64,000 nt of DNA from Gnetum montanum (GCA_015680685.1 MNCI01010021.1:442683-506682); one strand, 5' to 3'. Positions 45,818-56,990 are shown, counted from the first letter of the stretch. Made by a program: numbers and translations. Notes: a model not told the origin generated them from the sequence alone.

Positions 45818-46270
45818 AAAAAGCATATTGTTATTTTATATGGTGCTAAGTGTTGAGCTATACAAAAGAGGCATGTGTGAATACTTAGATATATATTGAA
45901 TGTTATAAAAAGAGATAAATTATACAATATAGGTATTGAAGAAAGGCTTGAAGTGGCTTTTATTTTAAATAAGCTATATGAATGAGATCTTAAATGATTT
46001 GGACATGTACAAAGAAAAAGTAGTTAATGAGCCCATTAAAAAAGTTGCTACGTCATTGTTGTGATCAAAAGGATGTCCAAAAAGAATATATCAAAAATGA
46101 TTGAGAATGATTGAAAAAGATTGAAAATAATAAAGGATCTATTTCTTCAAAGAGGCTGATGGTGAAAAAGAACTATGTGGTTGGTCTTATTTTATTAGGA
46201 CAATATCAAGATGATAATGATACTACTTTTGAACATCCTTACCCTTAGTTTAGGTCAATCCATTAAGATC
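45818..46270 (+). pseudogene. LINE (RTE-like) relic, 3' end of the reverse transcriptase ORF
   Basis: In shifting plus-strand frames: YGAKC followed by AIQKRHV (about 45850), FGHVQRK (about 46000), NEPIKKVATS and GCPKRIYQK (about 46030-46100). This series (YG-C-W, FGHVQRR, GRPKKT-type) is the usual C-terminus of plant RTE-like non-LTR retrotransposons. Interrupted by stops; T inserted just upstream of YGAKC. The 3' tail to about 46480 shows nothing else. Confidence 0.6.
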
Positions 46271-46481
46271 GTTCAACTTTAGTAGAGTAAAATAATTACA
46301 TGTTTTGACTTTGATTATTAATGATATTTTCTAACTACCATCTTTAATCATCTTCATTGTATGTCTTTATCCTATCAAAATGGGCTATTCTATTAAGATA
46401 GGTGAAAGATTTGATGATTATGATGCTTTTATTCATCAACATAGTTAATTCAATGTATACAAAATATTTAGCAATGATTTA

Positions 46482-46988
46482 TTATGAAATAAAATGAAAT
46501 GAAACTTTATCATGTCCAAAGATCATAGGATCTATTGGAAAAATATTACATTTTGATGAAAAATAAAGAGAGACTCTGCAAATTGACCAAGCACCAATGG
46601 GGGCATCAAAAAAAATCATAACATTATAATGTTTTCTCAAATAGCTGAGCATAGTACAAGAAAAAAAATACATGTAACTCATCTTCAAGGACTCTTGATC
46701 TGCACAACCCACAAATGCGCTCCTTTTGGGGGAGTTGAATCCATCTTTTACTTTCACTTCTAATATGATGAGAACTAAAGTGAAGCTTCTTGATAGCATT
46801 TTGATGCTTGATGGAAATAGCAGCCAAGAGATAGTGAGCTTTTACATCTAGTTTACTAGATCTAATGTGATGTAAATAATAGTATCTCTTACCTTCCACA
46901 TTAGCCTGCATCTATGTTAAAACCTTCTGCTTGACTAGTTTGCAAATATGACTATGATTTTGCTACACATCATCTAATTTTTTTTTTG
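46482..46988 (-). pseudogene. LINE (L1-like) relic, C-terminal part
   Basis: Open at 46911-46624. The sequence has a LHFSSHHIRSES...RWIQLP arrangement followed by ERICGLCRSRVLEDELH, a Cys-X2-Cys with a downstream His, typical of the tail of L1-type reverse transcriptase ORFs. Its upstream part lies on the other side of C4 (51858-52230); the palm region between is missing. Confidence 0.6.
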
Positions 46989-47207
46989 GAAAGATTGAGT
47001 AAATTCCTAATTTTGTGGGATTAATTGTAGTTTTTATGGAGATCTTTTTTCTTGATTTAAACCTTCCATTTTTTTGGATTTCTAGGAGATTGGTTTTCTT
47101 TTTAGTTTGTTTCCTGAAATATGAAATAAGGTTGGTATATAAATCCTTGTATGAAATATTTCATAATCTTTAATAAAGAGATCTATTTCATTTCATCTCT
47201 TTGTTCA
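46989..47207 (+). repeat. C4 5' LTR (219 bp)
   Basis: TGGAAAG to TTGTTCA. Contains a TATATAAA box (47136-47143) and AATAAAG (about 47172) as a likely polyadenylation signal. The 3' LTR aligns along its length except for a 19-bp insertion. Confidence 0.82.
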
Positions 47208-47220
47208 TGGTATCAGAGCC
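47208..47220 (+). other. C4 primer binding site, initiator-Met type
   Basis: TGGTATCAGAGCC, an exact match to the plant copia consensus, directly after the LTR. Confidence 0.93.
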
Positions 47221-47227
47221 AACTTAA

Positions 47228-48238
47228 ATGGCTAAAAAAAATTCTTCTTCAAAATCCTCTTCACTTACCACACTTGAAAGCATGTCGATGAAAATTATCT
47301 GAAATCCTTTATCTTCTTCTTCTTAACCCTTTGAAAATCATTCTCTTCAAATAACCCAATACAAACTCAATGGAACCAACTTCTAAGAATGGTTTCAGTC
47401 TATTTTTCTTGTCCTCAAAGGCAAAAGAAAGTCTAGATATGTCACTGGTATAATTTTGCCTCCTGAATCTATTGACCCTGCCTATCATACTTGGGATGCC
47501 AAGAATTCCATAATGATGGATTGGTTAATTAATTTGATGGAGCCAAAAACTATAAGGACATATATATTCTACAAAACTACTAGAGACATATGGATAGTAG
47601 TTCAAGAAATCTACTCGGATCTAGAAAACATGTCATAGTGTTTTGAAATATGCTTGAAGCTTTGTGAGATACAACAAGGAGAGAAATCAGTCACTGATTA
47701 TTTTAATTCTTTGATTGAATTATGGCAAGAGATGGATTTATTTTATGAACTGCAGTGGAAGAGTCCTAAAGATGGAGTCAAGTTTGTTCAGATGATTGAA
47801 AAGGAGTGGATCTTCAATTTTTTACAAGGGCTGAATAAAGAGTTGGATGAGGTATGGGGCAGACTGTTGAGCACAAAGCCTTTTACCACCATTTTTCAAG
47901 CTTTCGCCAAAGTAGGAAGAGAGGAAAGTAGGAAGAAGGTTATGCTTTCGACCAAAATAAATGCTCCTTCGGTAGGATTAGCCCTTGTCACACACCAAAG
48001 CAAGCGACATCAAAGGAGTCAAAGATTCGGGAAGGAGGTGGTGTGGTGTGAACACTGCCACAAGACAAATCATACACAAGATACTTGCTTCAAAATCCAC
48101 GGATACCCACCAAATTACAAGCCACAAAATCATTGGGAGCCAAACAAAGCCCTTGCTATCGAGACTATTATAAAGAACAATAAGTTTGGTATTCTCAATC
48201 TCACTATTAAAAAAATTAAAGTGTTACATCAATATTGA
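47228..48238 (+). pseudogene. C4 gag, broken
   Basis: ATG at 47228, eight bases after the primer site, begins MAKKNSSSKSSS. The gag core shows WDAKNSIMMDWLINLMEP (47456-47638) and, after one stop, LIELWQEMDLFYEL and EKEWIFNFLQGLNKELDE (47654 onward). A zinc knuckle WCEHCHKTNHTQDTC (CX2CX4HX4C) lies near 48048-48095. Only about three stops and one frame change, so it is younger or better kept than C1/C2. Confidence 0.87.
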
Positions 48239-48720
48239 GTAATCCCAGCCTACTCAAGGAGGTCGACACATCATCAAAGACTCCCATAGCCTCAGTTGCA
48301 CCGAGAGGTAATCTAAGTACTTCATTTTTTACACATTTCCATGTAAATGATAAGAGGATTATTGCCACAGGTGCTTTAGATCACATGTCTAGAAACAAAA
48401 GTTTATTCTCAAAATTAAAGGAGTCTCATGATGATATTAAGATCACTATAGCTGATGATACTACGTCTAGAGTAGTAGGTTGTGGGTCAATTGATATTTT
48501 TGGGATGAATTTAAATCTGTTTACTATGTTCCAAAATTAAAGTATAACCTCCTCTCTATCAAAAAATTGTCAAAAGATTAAAATTGTGCAACAACATTTT
48601 TCCCTTCTCTTTATGTGTTCTAGGACCTATCTTTAGGGAGGATGATTGATAGTGTTGAGGAGAAACATGATCTCTACATTCTTAATGGTGTTGGTTCTTC
48701 TTCAAAAATTTAATCTCAAG
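48239..48720 (+). pseudogene. C4 protease, active site lost
   Basis: Open at 48235-48540. The active-site region reads RIIATGALDHMSRNKSLF, where the catalytic Asp of the D-T-G triad is Ala. The ITIADDTTSRVVGCGSI block follows, as in copia proteases. A frameshift near 48540 leads to LLSIKKL-like residues. Confidence 0.82.
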
Positions 48721-48749
48721 AAAACGTCTCCCTTTCAACCTCATCTAGT

Positions 48750-49680
48750 TTAGAAATAATAATTTGGCACAAACACCATGGTCACCCTAGTTTTGTTTAT
48801 CTCAAATCTTTGTATCCAACTTTGTTTATCAATAAACTTCCTTCATATTTCTGGTGTGAACATTGTATTGGTGCAAAAAAAACTAGAAAGAAGTATCCTT
48901 CTCATACATATCAAGTGTCAAAACCATTTCACCTTAAACACAGTGACATATGGGGTCCTACTTGTCAATCCACTCTCAGGGGCTCCAAGTGGTTTATCAT
49001 GTTTATTGATGATCATACAAGGGTGTTTTGGGTTTATCTCATGAGAGAAAAATTAGAAACTAAATTTATTGTTAAACAACTTCTCAAACATATCCCAAAT
49101 GTCTTCCAAACCAATATCCAAATTCTAAGAACTGAAAATGGTAGAAAGTATTTTACAAATGACCTAACACAGTACCTAAATGATATTAGAGTGTTTCATT
49201 AGAGTTCTTGTACATACACCCCTCAACATAATGAAGTGGTAGAGAGGAAAAATAGACATTTAATAGAGGTAGCCTAAGCTCTTATGTTCACTAGTCATGT
49301 TCCTAATTTTTTTTGGGGAGAAGTAATGTTAACTGTAGCCTATCTTATAAATAGAACACCATCCAAAACTCTAAATCTTCAAACTCCTCTTAGTTGTCTA
49401 CTTGATACCTATCCTCATGTCCATATTCTTAAGTCTCTTTCTCCTAGAATGTTTGGTTGCATTACATATGTCTATAATCATCACCCATAGAAGAGTAAAC
49501 TTAATTCCAAATCCTTTAAGCATGTCTTTACTAGGTACTCTCCATCTCAAAAGGGATACAGATGCTTTCACCCCTCTCTCTCCCCCTTTTCTAGAAAATT
49601 ATTTATCTCTTATGATGTAACTTTTTTGGAAGATCAAATGTTTTATCCCAATAGTTCTCTTTAGGGGGAGGTGATGAGTG
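48750..49680 (+). pseudogene. C4 integrase, broken
   Basis: The zinc region begins near 48765 (WHKHHGHPSF) with WCEHCIGAKKTRK (48850-48900). In the core the first Asp is kept in KHSDIWGPT, the second is changed to Glu (LRTENGRKYF, about 49130), and the Glu is kept in EVVERKNRHL after a stop. Further blocks: WGEVMLTVAYLINRTPS and PRMFGCITYVY (49284-49490). Stops near 49200 and 49275. Confidence 0.85.
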
Positions 49681-51237
49681 AAGATGATCATTGGGATCCC
49701 TCTATCTCACTTCCTATATCTATTCCATCTAAGTCTCATTTTTCACCTCCAACCAAGCCATACAATCCTCATACCGAACAAATCCCTTCAAATCTATGTG
49801 TTCACAAATTGAATCAAGGGGAAGAATCAATCATCTCCAAAACAATTATGGTTTATTCAAGAAGACTAGAGACTCCCCACATTGTGCAACTATCTGATTG
49901 AAGGGAGGATCCTAAAACCATGGAAGAATGTATGGTGTTATCTAATGATTTGGATCTTTCTATTTCTCTTAGGAAAGGTGTTCAAACTTGTACCCAACAT
50001 CCCATCTCTCAATAGCTAACCTACTCAAATTTGTCTCATCATTACAAGGCATTTGTTACTAGCCTTGATAGTGTGGAGATTCCAAAAGATATTTAGAGAG
50101 CCCTTTAGAATCTAAAATGGAGAGCAGGTGTTGAAGAAGAGATAAGAGCACTTCGAAGGAATGAAACGTGGGAGGTAGTTGATCTTCCTAGTTGGAAGAA
50201 AGTTGTTGGTTGCAAGTGGATATTCATAGTGGATTTCAAGCCTAATGGGGAGATAGAGAGGTATAAAGCTTGCTTGGTTGCTCAAGGATACACCTAGACT
50301 TATGGTATTGACTATGAAGAAACATTTTCCCAAGTTAATAAGATGAACTCAATCAAGGGATTGTTGTCACTTGTTATAAATCTTGAATGGGATCCTTACC
50401 AAATGGATGTAAAAAATGCTTTTTTGAATGGAAATTTGGAGGAGTAAGTGTTTATGAAGATGCCACCAAGATTTGAAATGGGAAGTAACAAAGTGTGCAA
50501 GCTTAAAATATCTTTGTATGATTTGAAACAATCTCCTAGAGCTTGGTTCATAAGATTTAGCTTAACATTATAGAGTTTTGGATACACCTAAGGGTAGGTC
50601 GATCATACAATCTTCACTAAGTAATCATTGAGTGGGAAGAAGTCCATTCTCATTGTGTATGTTGGTGATATCATGATTACTGATGATGACCACTTAGAGA
50701 TTTTAGAGTTGAATACTAAAGTGAAGAAAAAATTTCAAGTCAAGGACTTTGGAATCCTTAGGTATTTTCTTTGTATGGAGATTTCTAAAAGCAAACAAGG
50801 GATCTTTGTTACCCAAAGAAAGTATGTTCTTTATTTGCTTAAGAAGACAAATAAAATAGGTTGTAAAATGGCTAACACACCATTGGAAAAGAATTGGAAA
50901 CAAAAGGTTACAGATAATGATTCCCTAGTTGACTACGAGCAGTATCAACATCTGGTGGGAAAAATGATCTACCTTTCACTTATTAGACCTAACATTTCCT
51001 ACAATGTGAGTGTGATCAGTCAATTTATGTTTTCACCTACAAATAGACATCTAGAGTCAACTAATCATGTACTAAGATATCTAAAGGAATCTCTTGGCAA
51101 GGGACTCTTATTCAAGAAAGGTGAATCTCAAGAGGTGGAAGGATTTATTGATGCAGATTGGGCTAGATCAATGGAAGATAGCAAATCCACAACTGGATAT
51201 TGTGTGAAATTATGGGGAAAATCTTGTGATATGGAGG
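49681..51237 (+). pseudogene. C4 reverse transcriptase, active site changed
   Basis: After a linker (49671-49901), RT starts near 50110 with EEEIRALRRNETWEVVDLP and GCKWIF. The [14 protein letters not shown] block is near 50400-50445. The catalytic box reads LIVYVGDIMIT (about 50650-50680), Gly replacing the first Asp of YVDD. Downstream blocks such as YFLCMEISKSKQGIF and SLIRPNISYNVSVISQF are open to 51242. Two stops before 50600. Confidence 0.86.
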
Positions 51238-51564
51238 AGTAAGAAATAATTAGTTGTAGCAAGTAGCGTTGAAGCAAAGTACCAAGTGATTGCTCAAGGA
51301 GTGTGCAAGCTTATTTGGATTGAGAGACTTTTCAAGGATCTAAAAATTTCATTCTCAGGTCCTATGAAGCTCTATAGTGATAGTAAATCAACAATAAGCA
51401 CTGTCCACAACCCAATTCAACATGATCAAATGAATCATGTTAGAATATATAGAAGCTTTATCAAGCATGAGATTGACTCAAGAGAAATCAGCCTAGCTTA
51501 CATTCCTACCAAGGATCAAGAGGCTGATATCCTCACCAAAGAATTATTAATATTGACTGTTTAG
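51100..51564 (+). pseudogene. C4 RNase H, frameshifted
   Basis: Begins in the RT frame (FIDADWARSMEDSKSTTGYC) and shifts frame near 51235. The second half continues as VEAKYQVIAQGVCKLIWIERL and LYSDSKSTISTVHNP (51286-51564), ending with AYIPTKDQEADILTK. The usual AEAEY Glu is changed in the VEAKY block. Confidence 0.85.
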
Positions 51565-51622
51565 TCTTTATTTTGCAATTTGGGAATGATAGATATCTAT
51601 TCTCCAGCTTGAGGGGCAGTTT

Positions 51623-51857
51623 TGAAAAGTAAATTCTTGATTTTGTGGATTGAGTAAATTCCTAATTTTGTGGGATTAATTGCAGTTTTTTGTGGAGTTT
51701 GTCTTCCCTGATTTATAGCTTTTTTTAACTTCTAGGAGATTGGTTTTCTTTTTAGTTTGTTTTTTGAAATACAAAATAAGGCTAGTCTATACATCCTTGT
51801 ATGCAATCTTTCATAATCTTCAATAAAGAAATCGATTTCATTTGATCTCTTTGTTTA
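51623..51857 (+). repeat. C4 3' LTR (235 bp)
   Basis: Starts TGAAAAG after the polypurine tract GAGGGGCAG and ends TTGTTTA (CA to TA). Relative to the 5' LTR it has about 19 extra bases near its start: GTAAATTCTTGATTTTGTG followed by GATTGAGTAAATTCCTAATT, an imperfect direct duplication. Confidence 0.8.
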
Positions 51858-52230
51858 ATTTTTTCTGAAACCTACTTGACATCTTGCGTTGATTACCTTC
51901 AACCCAAGAATTTATTCTCTTTTCTAGCAAAGTACCCAAGAACTTAGCAAAAATATTACTCACATTGATTATTTGATTAAATCATTTTTATCTTCCTTTT
52001 TATATAATAAGATAGCTTTACTAGTTTTTCAATGTTGATTTAATCATTACTTCATTGTTGAATTTAATTTGTGTAAAATTTCTCTATGAATAGTAGATCC
52101 TATCCACTTTAATATTTCTATATATAAACCATCTAAGATACCCTTTGTGACTTCCTTAGGAGTAAATTAAAGAGATGCTTGTAGTACAATAGTAGTAGAA
52201 TGATCATCTTGTCCTATAAATAGCTTATTA
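51858..52230 (-). pseudogene. LINE (L1-like) relic, RT N-terminal part
   Basis: The minus strand reads, with frame breaks, a TPKEVTKGILDGL block (about 52165-52130), then IFAKFLGTLLEKRINSWVEGN (about 51965-51905), then CQVGFRK (about 51880-51860). This is the usual order of the fingers region of L1-like reverse transcriptases. It ends at the C4 LTR. It continues with the C-terminal relic at 46988-46482, but the catalytic palm is absent from both sides. Confidence 0.62.
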
Positions 52231-52240
52231 TAGTCAAGTA

Positions 52241-52714
52241 TCTATTTAATAGCTCTAAAAGTACATTTTTATTATGCTTTTATTTCAACATACCATTTGG
52301 ATCAACTATTTATTTAATAGCTTTAAAAGTACATTTTTATTATGCCTTTATTTCAACACACCCTTTATATCAACTATCTATTTAATAGCTTTTAAAAGTA
52401 CATTTTTATTATACCTTTATTTCAACATACCCTTTAGATCAACTAATTATTGAATAGCTCTAAAAGTACATTTTTATTATGCCTTTATTTCAACATACCC
52501 TTCAGATCAACTATCTATTCGATAGCTCTGAAAGTGCATTTTTATTATGCCTTTATTTCAACATACCCTTTAATCAACTATCTATTAAATAGCTTTGAAA
52601 GTACATTTTTATTATACCTTTATTTTAATGTACCTTTTGGATCAACTATCTATTCAATAACTTTGAAAGTACATTTTTATTATGTTTTTATTTCAAGATA
52701 CTCTTTGGACCAAT
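52241..52714. repeat. Minisatellite, seven units of about 68 bp
   Basis: The motif (A/G)TACATTTTTATTAT recurs at 52261, 52329, 52398, 52466, 52534, 52601 and 52669, spacings of 68, 69, 68, 68, 67 and 68. Each unit continues with a CCTTTATTTCAACATACCCT block and ATCAACTATCTATTTAATAG. The open frame across it (52450-52767) is a by-product of the repeat, not a gene. Confidence 0.92.
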
Positions 52715-52739
52715 TTGAGATGACAAGCCATATGCTAGC

Positions 52740-53595
52740 TGATGAGTTGCGTCAAGGGTTACGTTGATGTGACCACATTGATGTGGAATTTGATGCATTG
52801 ACATGGCCTTGTCGATGCATTTTCTATCTTCACCTATAAATACATGCTCACCCACCATGTTTATGACATCTTTTGTCATCGTTGTACCAAAGCTCTTGCA
52901 GTTTTCTTGCTTGAAAGTTAGAATATTTTTCTAAGTGGTTGCAGTAGAAGTCAAAGAGTGTACGAATCTTTATTCAAGCACTATTATACCTGAACATGGT
53001 AGTGTGTGTGGCAATAAATATGAGCTTTTTGATAAACCTTGTAGCAGTTTGAAATACATTAATTATTTATTTGTGCATTTAATGTTTTATGCAGTTTCCT
53101 TTGATGCTTTAAGTAATTAAGCTAAATTAAGCTAGATTAATAGCAATTAATTAAGCACATAAGTGCAACCACTTGAATTATATGCTTAGCACTTTATAAT
53201 CCTAGTAACGCTTAACATTTGGTAACCTAGTAGCATTAAACATGTTTAGGATATGTATAGTAAGTGGGAACATATGCTTATGTTAGAATTAGTTAGGTGT
53301 AGCTAGTGAAATTAAATTAGCAATTTAATTATTTTATTTTATTCATTATTCTTTATCCTTTGGTGACTTAAAACATAAAACATAAAAGATGATAAAAATC
53401 ATATGCCTCAATTGCACTTAACCATACCTTTGCATTTCACAAGTGTAATTGGGAAGATAATGATTACAACAGTTAGTTTCACTTCTTAGAGACTAGTGTA
53501 CTTAGAAGGTTATAAGTCCACATAATTTGACCAGATTGTGCATGAATGCTTAGTGATTTGTATGGTTGGATGTAGGGTCTACTTGCCACTCATCA
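52740..53595 (+). repeat. L5: LTR of the G family (856 bp)
   Basis: TGATGAG to CTCATCA with a TATAAATA box (52835-52842). It is followed by TTGG, which equals the spacer T plus the first three bases of the primer site, and then by the G4 LTR. So it is the 5' LTR of another G-family element whose inside has been displaced by G4. It is clearly diverged from the G4 LTRs. Confidence 0.78.
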
Positions 53596-53599
53596 TTGG

Positions 53600-54486
53600 T
53601 GATGATTCATGGATTAGCTACATCGACAAGACCTCATCGATTAGGCCTTGTTGACTAGGCCCTGTCGATGCATTATTTGGTGCATTGGTGTGGCCTTGTT
53701 GATGCAGGGTTTGTTCTTACCTATAAATATGTGTCAACCTGCCATGTTTAGGCATCAGTCTGTCATAGTGTAGTGAAGCTCTTGTAGTTAAAGTTAAAAT
53801 ATTTTCTTGAGTGCCTACAACAAGAGTAATTAAGTGTACAGATCTTTATTTGAGCAATGTTATACCTTAGCACGACAATGTGTGCAATAATAAAGATGAG
53901 CTGTATGATTAAACCTTGTAGCATTTTCAATAGTTTAAATGTTTCATTCATGCATTTAATGTTTTCAGCTATTTATTCAATTTTTTCTAGTAATTAATTT
54001 TATTAAGTAATTAAATGAGATAAGCTAAATAGCAATTCAGTAAACACATAAGTATGACTGCTTTGAGCATGCATATGATGTTTAGTAATTCTAGTAGTGC
54101 TTAACGCTTGGTAACCCAACAACATTATATGTGTTCAAGATCTGTGCAACAAGTGGAACTAGATGCTTAAGTTAGAACTAGTTGAACAATAGTTAGCCCA
54201 TTAGATTAAAGTAGGTATTTAATTACTTTATTCTCTATCTTATTTACTTCAAGCACCAAAACCATAAAATATAAAATGACAAAAATCATGTGCCTCAATT
54301 ACACGTAAACCATACCCTTAAGCTTCACAAGTGTAGTTGGGAAGACAATGAACATCCTCAACATCTAGTTTACTTCCTAGAGAACTAGTGCACTAGAAAC
54401 TATAGAGTCCATGGAATTTGACTGAGTCATGCATGAATGCTTTGTGATTCATATGGTTGGGCATAGGGATACCTTGCCACTCATCA
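53600..54486 (+). repeat. G4 5' LTR (887 bp)
   Basis: TGATGATTC to CTCATCA. The U3 part (53600-53720) carries repeated GATG/GGCC units, for example TTGACTAGGCCC with GTCGATGCA (53651-53672), and then TATAAATA at 53722-53729. The start of the 3' LTR (63793-64000) aligns but is well diverged, which points to an old insertion. Confidence 0.85.
53722..53729 (+). promoter_or_regulatory. G4 LTR TATA box
   Basis: CCTATAAATATGTG, 50 bases after the GTCGATGCA block. The same context is seen in the 3' LTR at 63915-63922. Confidence 0.65.
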
Positions 54487-54487
54487 T

Positions 54488-54505
54488 TGGTATTGTTGCC
54501 AGGGA
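54488..54505 (+). other. G4 primer binding site, tRNA-Asp type
   Basis: TGGTATTGTTGCCAGGGA, one base after the LTR. It matches 13 of 18 bases of the tRNA-Asp complement; all five mismatches are C-to-T or G-to-A. Confidence 0.78.
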
Positions 54506-54638
54506 CTCTCTTTTGTTGAAATGTGCACTATCTAGGTTTAGTGAATATCAGTAGCATTGTTGGACAAACACTAAGGTTAACATCATTTCCAAATAATATA
54601 ATTACAAAAGCATACTCATAGTTTATTTGTTTTGTAAA

Positions 54639-56990
54639 ATGTCTTCTTCTTCTTGTAGGCATGATGATGTTAAACCGTCAATCCCTCAAGAATGTAGGGT
54701 GGTATATACTCATCTAGATGAGTATGTGCCTAACTTCACCTTCATCCTACGTTAGGATGAGAAACTACAATGGCATGACATGGAAAGCAATGTTATAATG
54801 CCTCCTGATCAATTTGTTCCTATGATATTGCTTTAAATTCTAAAGAAGTTAGGCATCCATGATCTTTAGGAATAATATGGTGTGCATGACTATGACTATT
54901 GGGACTATTATCCCATTGAAACACAACATTAGAGAGATAAACAACACAAAAAGAACCATGAGGATGTGGAGGGGAAATGGTTCACTAATCCCTTGTTCCT
55001 ACTAAACCAAGACAATAATAAGGATCCTCCCTTTGAGGGCTCTCAACATGAAAATTCTCCACCCCTTATTACTGATGATGGGGGTGAGGCTCTGAATCTA
55101 TGATCTACTATAAAAAATTCAAGTTCAGGAAAAGATGGAAATTAAGGTAAGGGCTCAGACAAGCTTCAAGATAATAAGAAAAATGATGAACATGGTCATG
55201 AAAAATAAAGGGAAATTGGTAGACATCATGGTGGTGGTAGTCCTCCTTCCTCTTCATCATCTTTATCTGAATCTCTTTCTTCTTCTTCTTCTGGTTTTGA
55301 AAAATGCCATAGAAGGAACAACCGTGATGGAGGTGCACAGCAAGGTAATAATACTAATCACCATGCCCATAATAATCAAAGGGATAATAAAGGACATCAT
55401 TAGTGATAACAAAATAATGATGATGATGAGCCTTTGTTGGCAACTCAAAGTATGCTTAACATTGTAAAGGTAGTTAAGACTCCAACTAGGAATGTGAAGG
55501 ATAGTCAGATCAAGGGCTTAGACATGAACAATATCCCAAGATTTGAGGGGGGATATAACTCTAATCCACAAAACCATCTACAAGCCTTTCATGATGCCTG
55601 CACCTTATAAAACATAGAGAATGATTAGCAGAAATTGAAGCTATTCCCCATGACACTCATCAAAGAGGTAGAAAGTTGGTACTAGTCCTTGGAGTCAAGA
55701 TCTATTCATAGATGAAGTGCTATGTTGGAAGTATATAATGACAAATACCAAATGTACTCTAGATTTTCCAACCTAAGAATGTAAATCCAAGGCTAAAAAC
55801 AAGGAACACATGAATCCTTGAATGCCACCATGGGCAGATATTATTCTCTATTACATCGATGCCCTAGCCATGGTTATTTTGAGAGGGAACAACTTTGCCA
55901 CATCATAGATGGGCTCAAAGATGAAACCAAAAGAACTCTTGGGGTTTATACCCAAGAGAGACTATCTGAACTAAGAGCTTATCAGATCCAAAGGCTAATA
56001 GAGTAGGTAGCAAAAGAAGAAGGTGAGTTGCAAAAAAGGAAAAGTGCAGAAGAATATAATAGGGATCCTTCCATAAGAAAAAAAGGTCTGATTCTGTGAT
56101 GAGGAGGAGTCACCACTTGATGAAGTTGTGAATAGGAAAACCTTTCCTATCCAAAAATATATTTCTAATATTTTAGCAAAGGTTGATAAGGTATGGAATA
56201 TATTGGATGAAAAATTCCAAACTTCTATGAAGTTGCTAAGGACTCCAAATAGTATAATAGTAATCACAACCACAGGAGGTGGAAAGCTGAATGTGCCTAC
56301 CAAGGAGGTAATGGAAAAGCTGCTGCAGTAGAAGAAGCTGTGTAGACAAACTCTGATGATGATGTTGGGTGTAACATTTATCAATATGAACATCCTAAGG
56401 GATGTTGCCCTGTGGTGTCACACTTACAAGAGTTTGGGATGTATGTGTTGAATCCTTGACTAATAAGGAGGAAAGCACCCAGACAAGTGCCTTATCCACA
56501 AGGTAATCTAAGGCAGTTCCACCAGCATCAACAAGCTTACTATCCAAGTGGAGCTCCACCACAACCATATGAACAATATCAATATTGGCACCAACCATAG
56601 TCATGGGGAATGATACCACCAAGATAATAGTACCCTTACAAGCAACTAGATCCATATGAGCACTATGTTCATCAACCTGTTTCTCCATGAAGCTCTACAA
56701 GCCATGCCTACATCACTATTATCCTCCAGAGTACCATCAAACTCATTCACTATCTACTTGAGGGGAGTAGTCATATCCATATCACCCTCTACATTTTTCT
56801 ACATACATCTCTCCACCCTCAACCTAGTTACCTTCTGCTCCATCCATGTAATAAGAAATTCCCTCACAACCATAATAATGAAATGCTATAAGGGCTATAC
56901 ATTTATAACTAGCCTTCCAACTGAGTGGTTAGGACAATCAATCCAAGAAACAACCATTTTTCTGATCTAACAGTCCTCCCAAACCCTCAC
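54639..56990 (+). pseudogene. G4 gag, broken
   Basis: ATG at 54639 starts MSSSSCRHDDV, then VVYTHLDEYVPNFTF. The gag core is at about 55510-56010: NIPRFEGGYNSNPQNHLQ, LKLFPMTLIKEVESWY and the open stretch 55818-56006 with HIIDGLKDETKRTLG. A Ser-rich charged segment precedes it (55200-55310). The tail (56380-56990) is Gln/Pro/Tyr-rich with YEHPKGCCPV, a partial Cys/His motif. About a dozen stops and frameshifts. Confidence 0.83.

Larger units (their letters stand above)
46989..51857 (+). mobile_element. C4: Ty1/copia retrotransposon with both LTRs
   Basis: A structurally complete plus-strand copia from a different family than C1-C3: 5' LTR (46989-47207), exact primer site (47208-47220), gag, protease, integrase, RT, RNase H, polypurine tract GAGGGGCAG (51611-51619) and 3' LTR (51623-51857). 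It is inserted in a minus-strand LINE. The flanks are T-rich on both sides, so the target duplication cannot be fixed. About 4.9 kb, the normal copia size. Confidence 0.9.

Noticed and set aside
52450-52767. 105-codon open frame with repeated sequence
   Set aside because: It is only the translation of the 68-bp minisatellite, whose period is not always a multiple of three; no gene.
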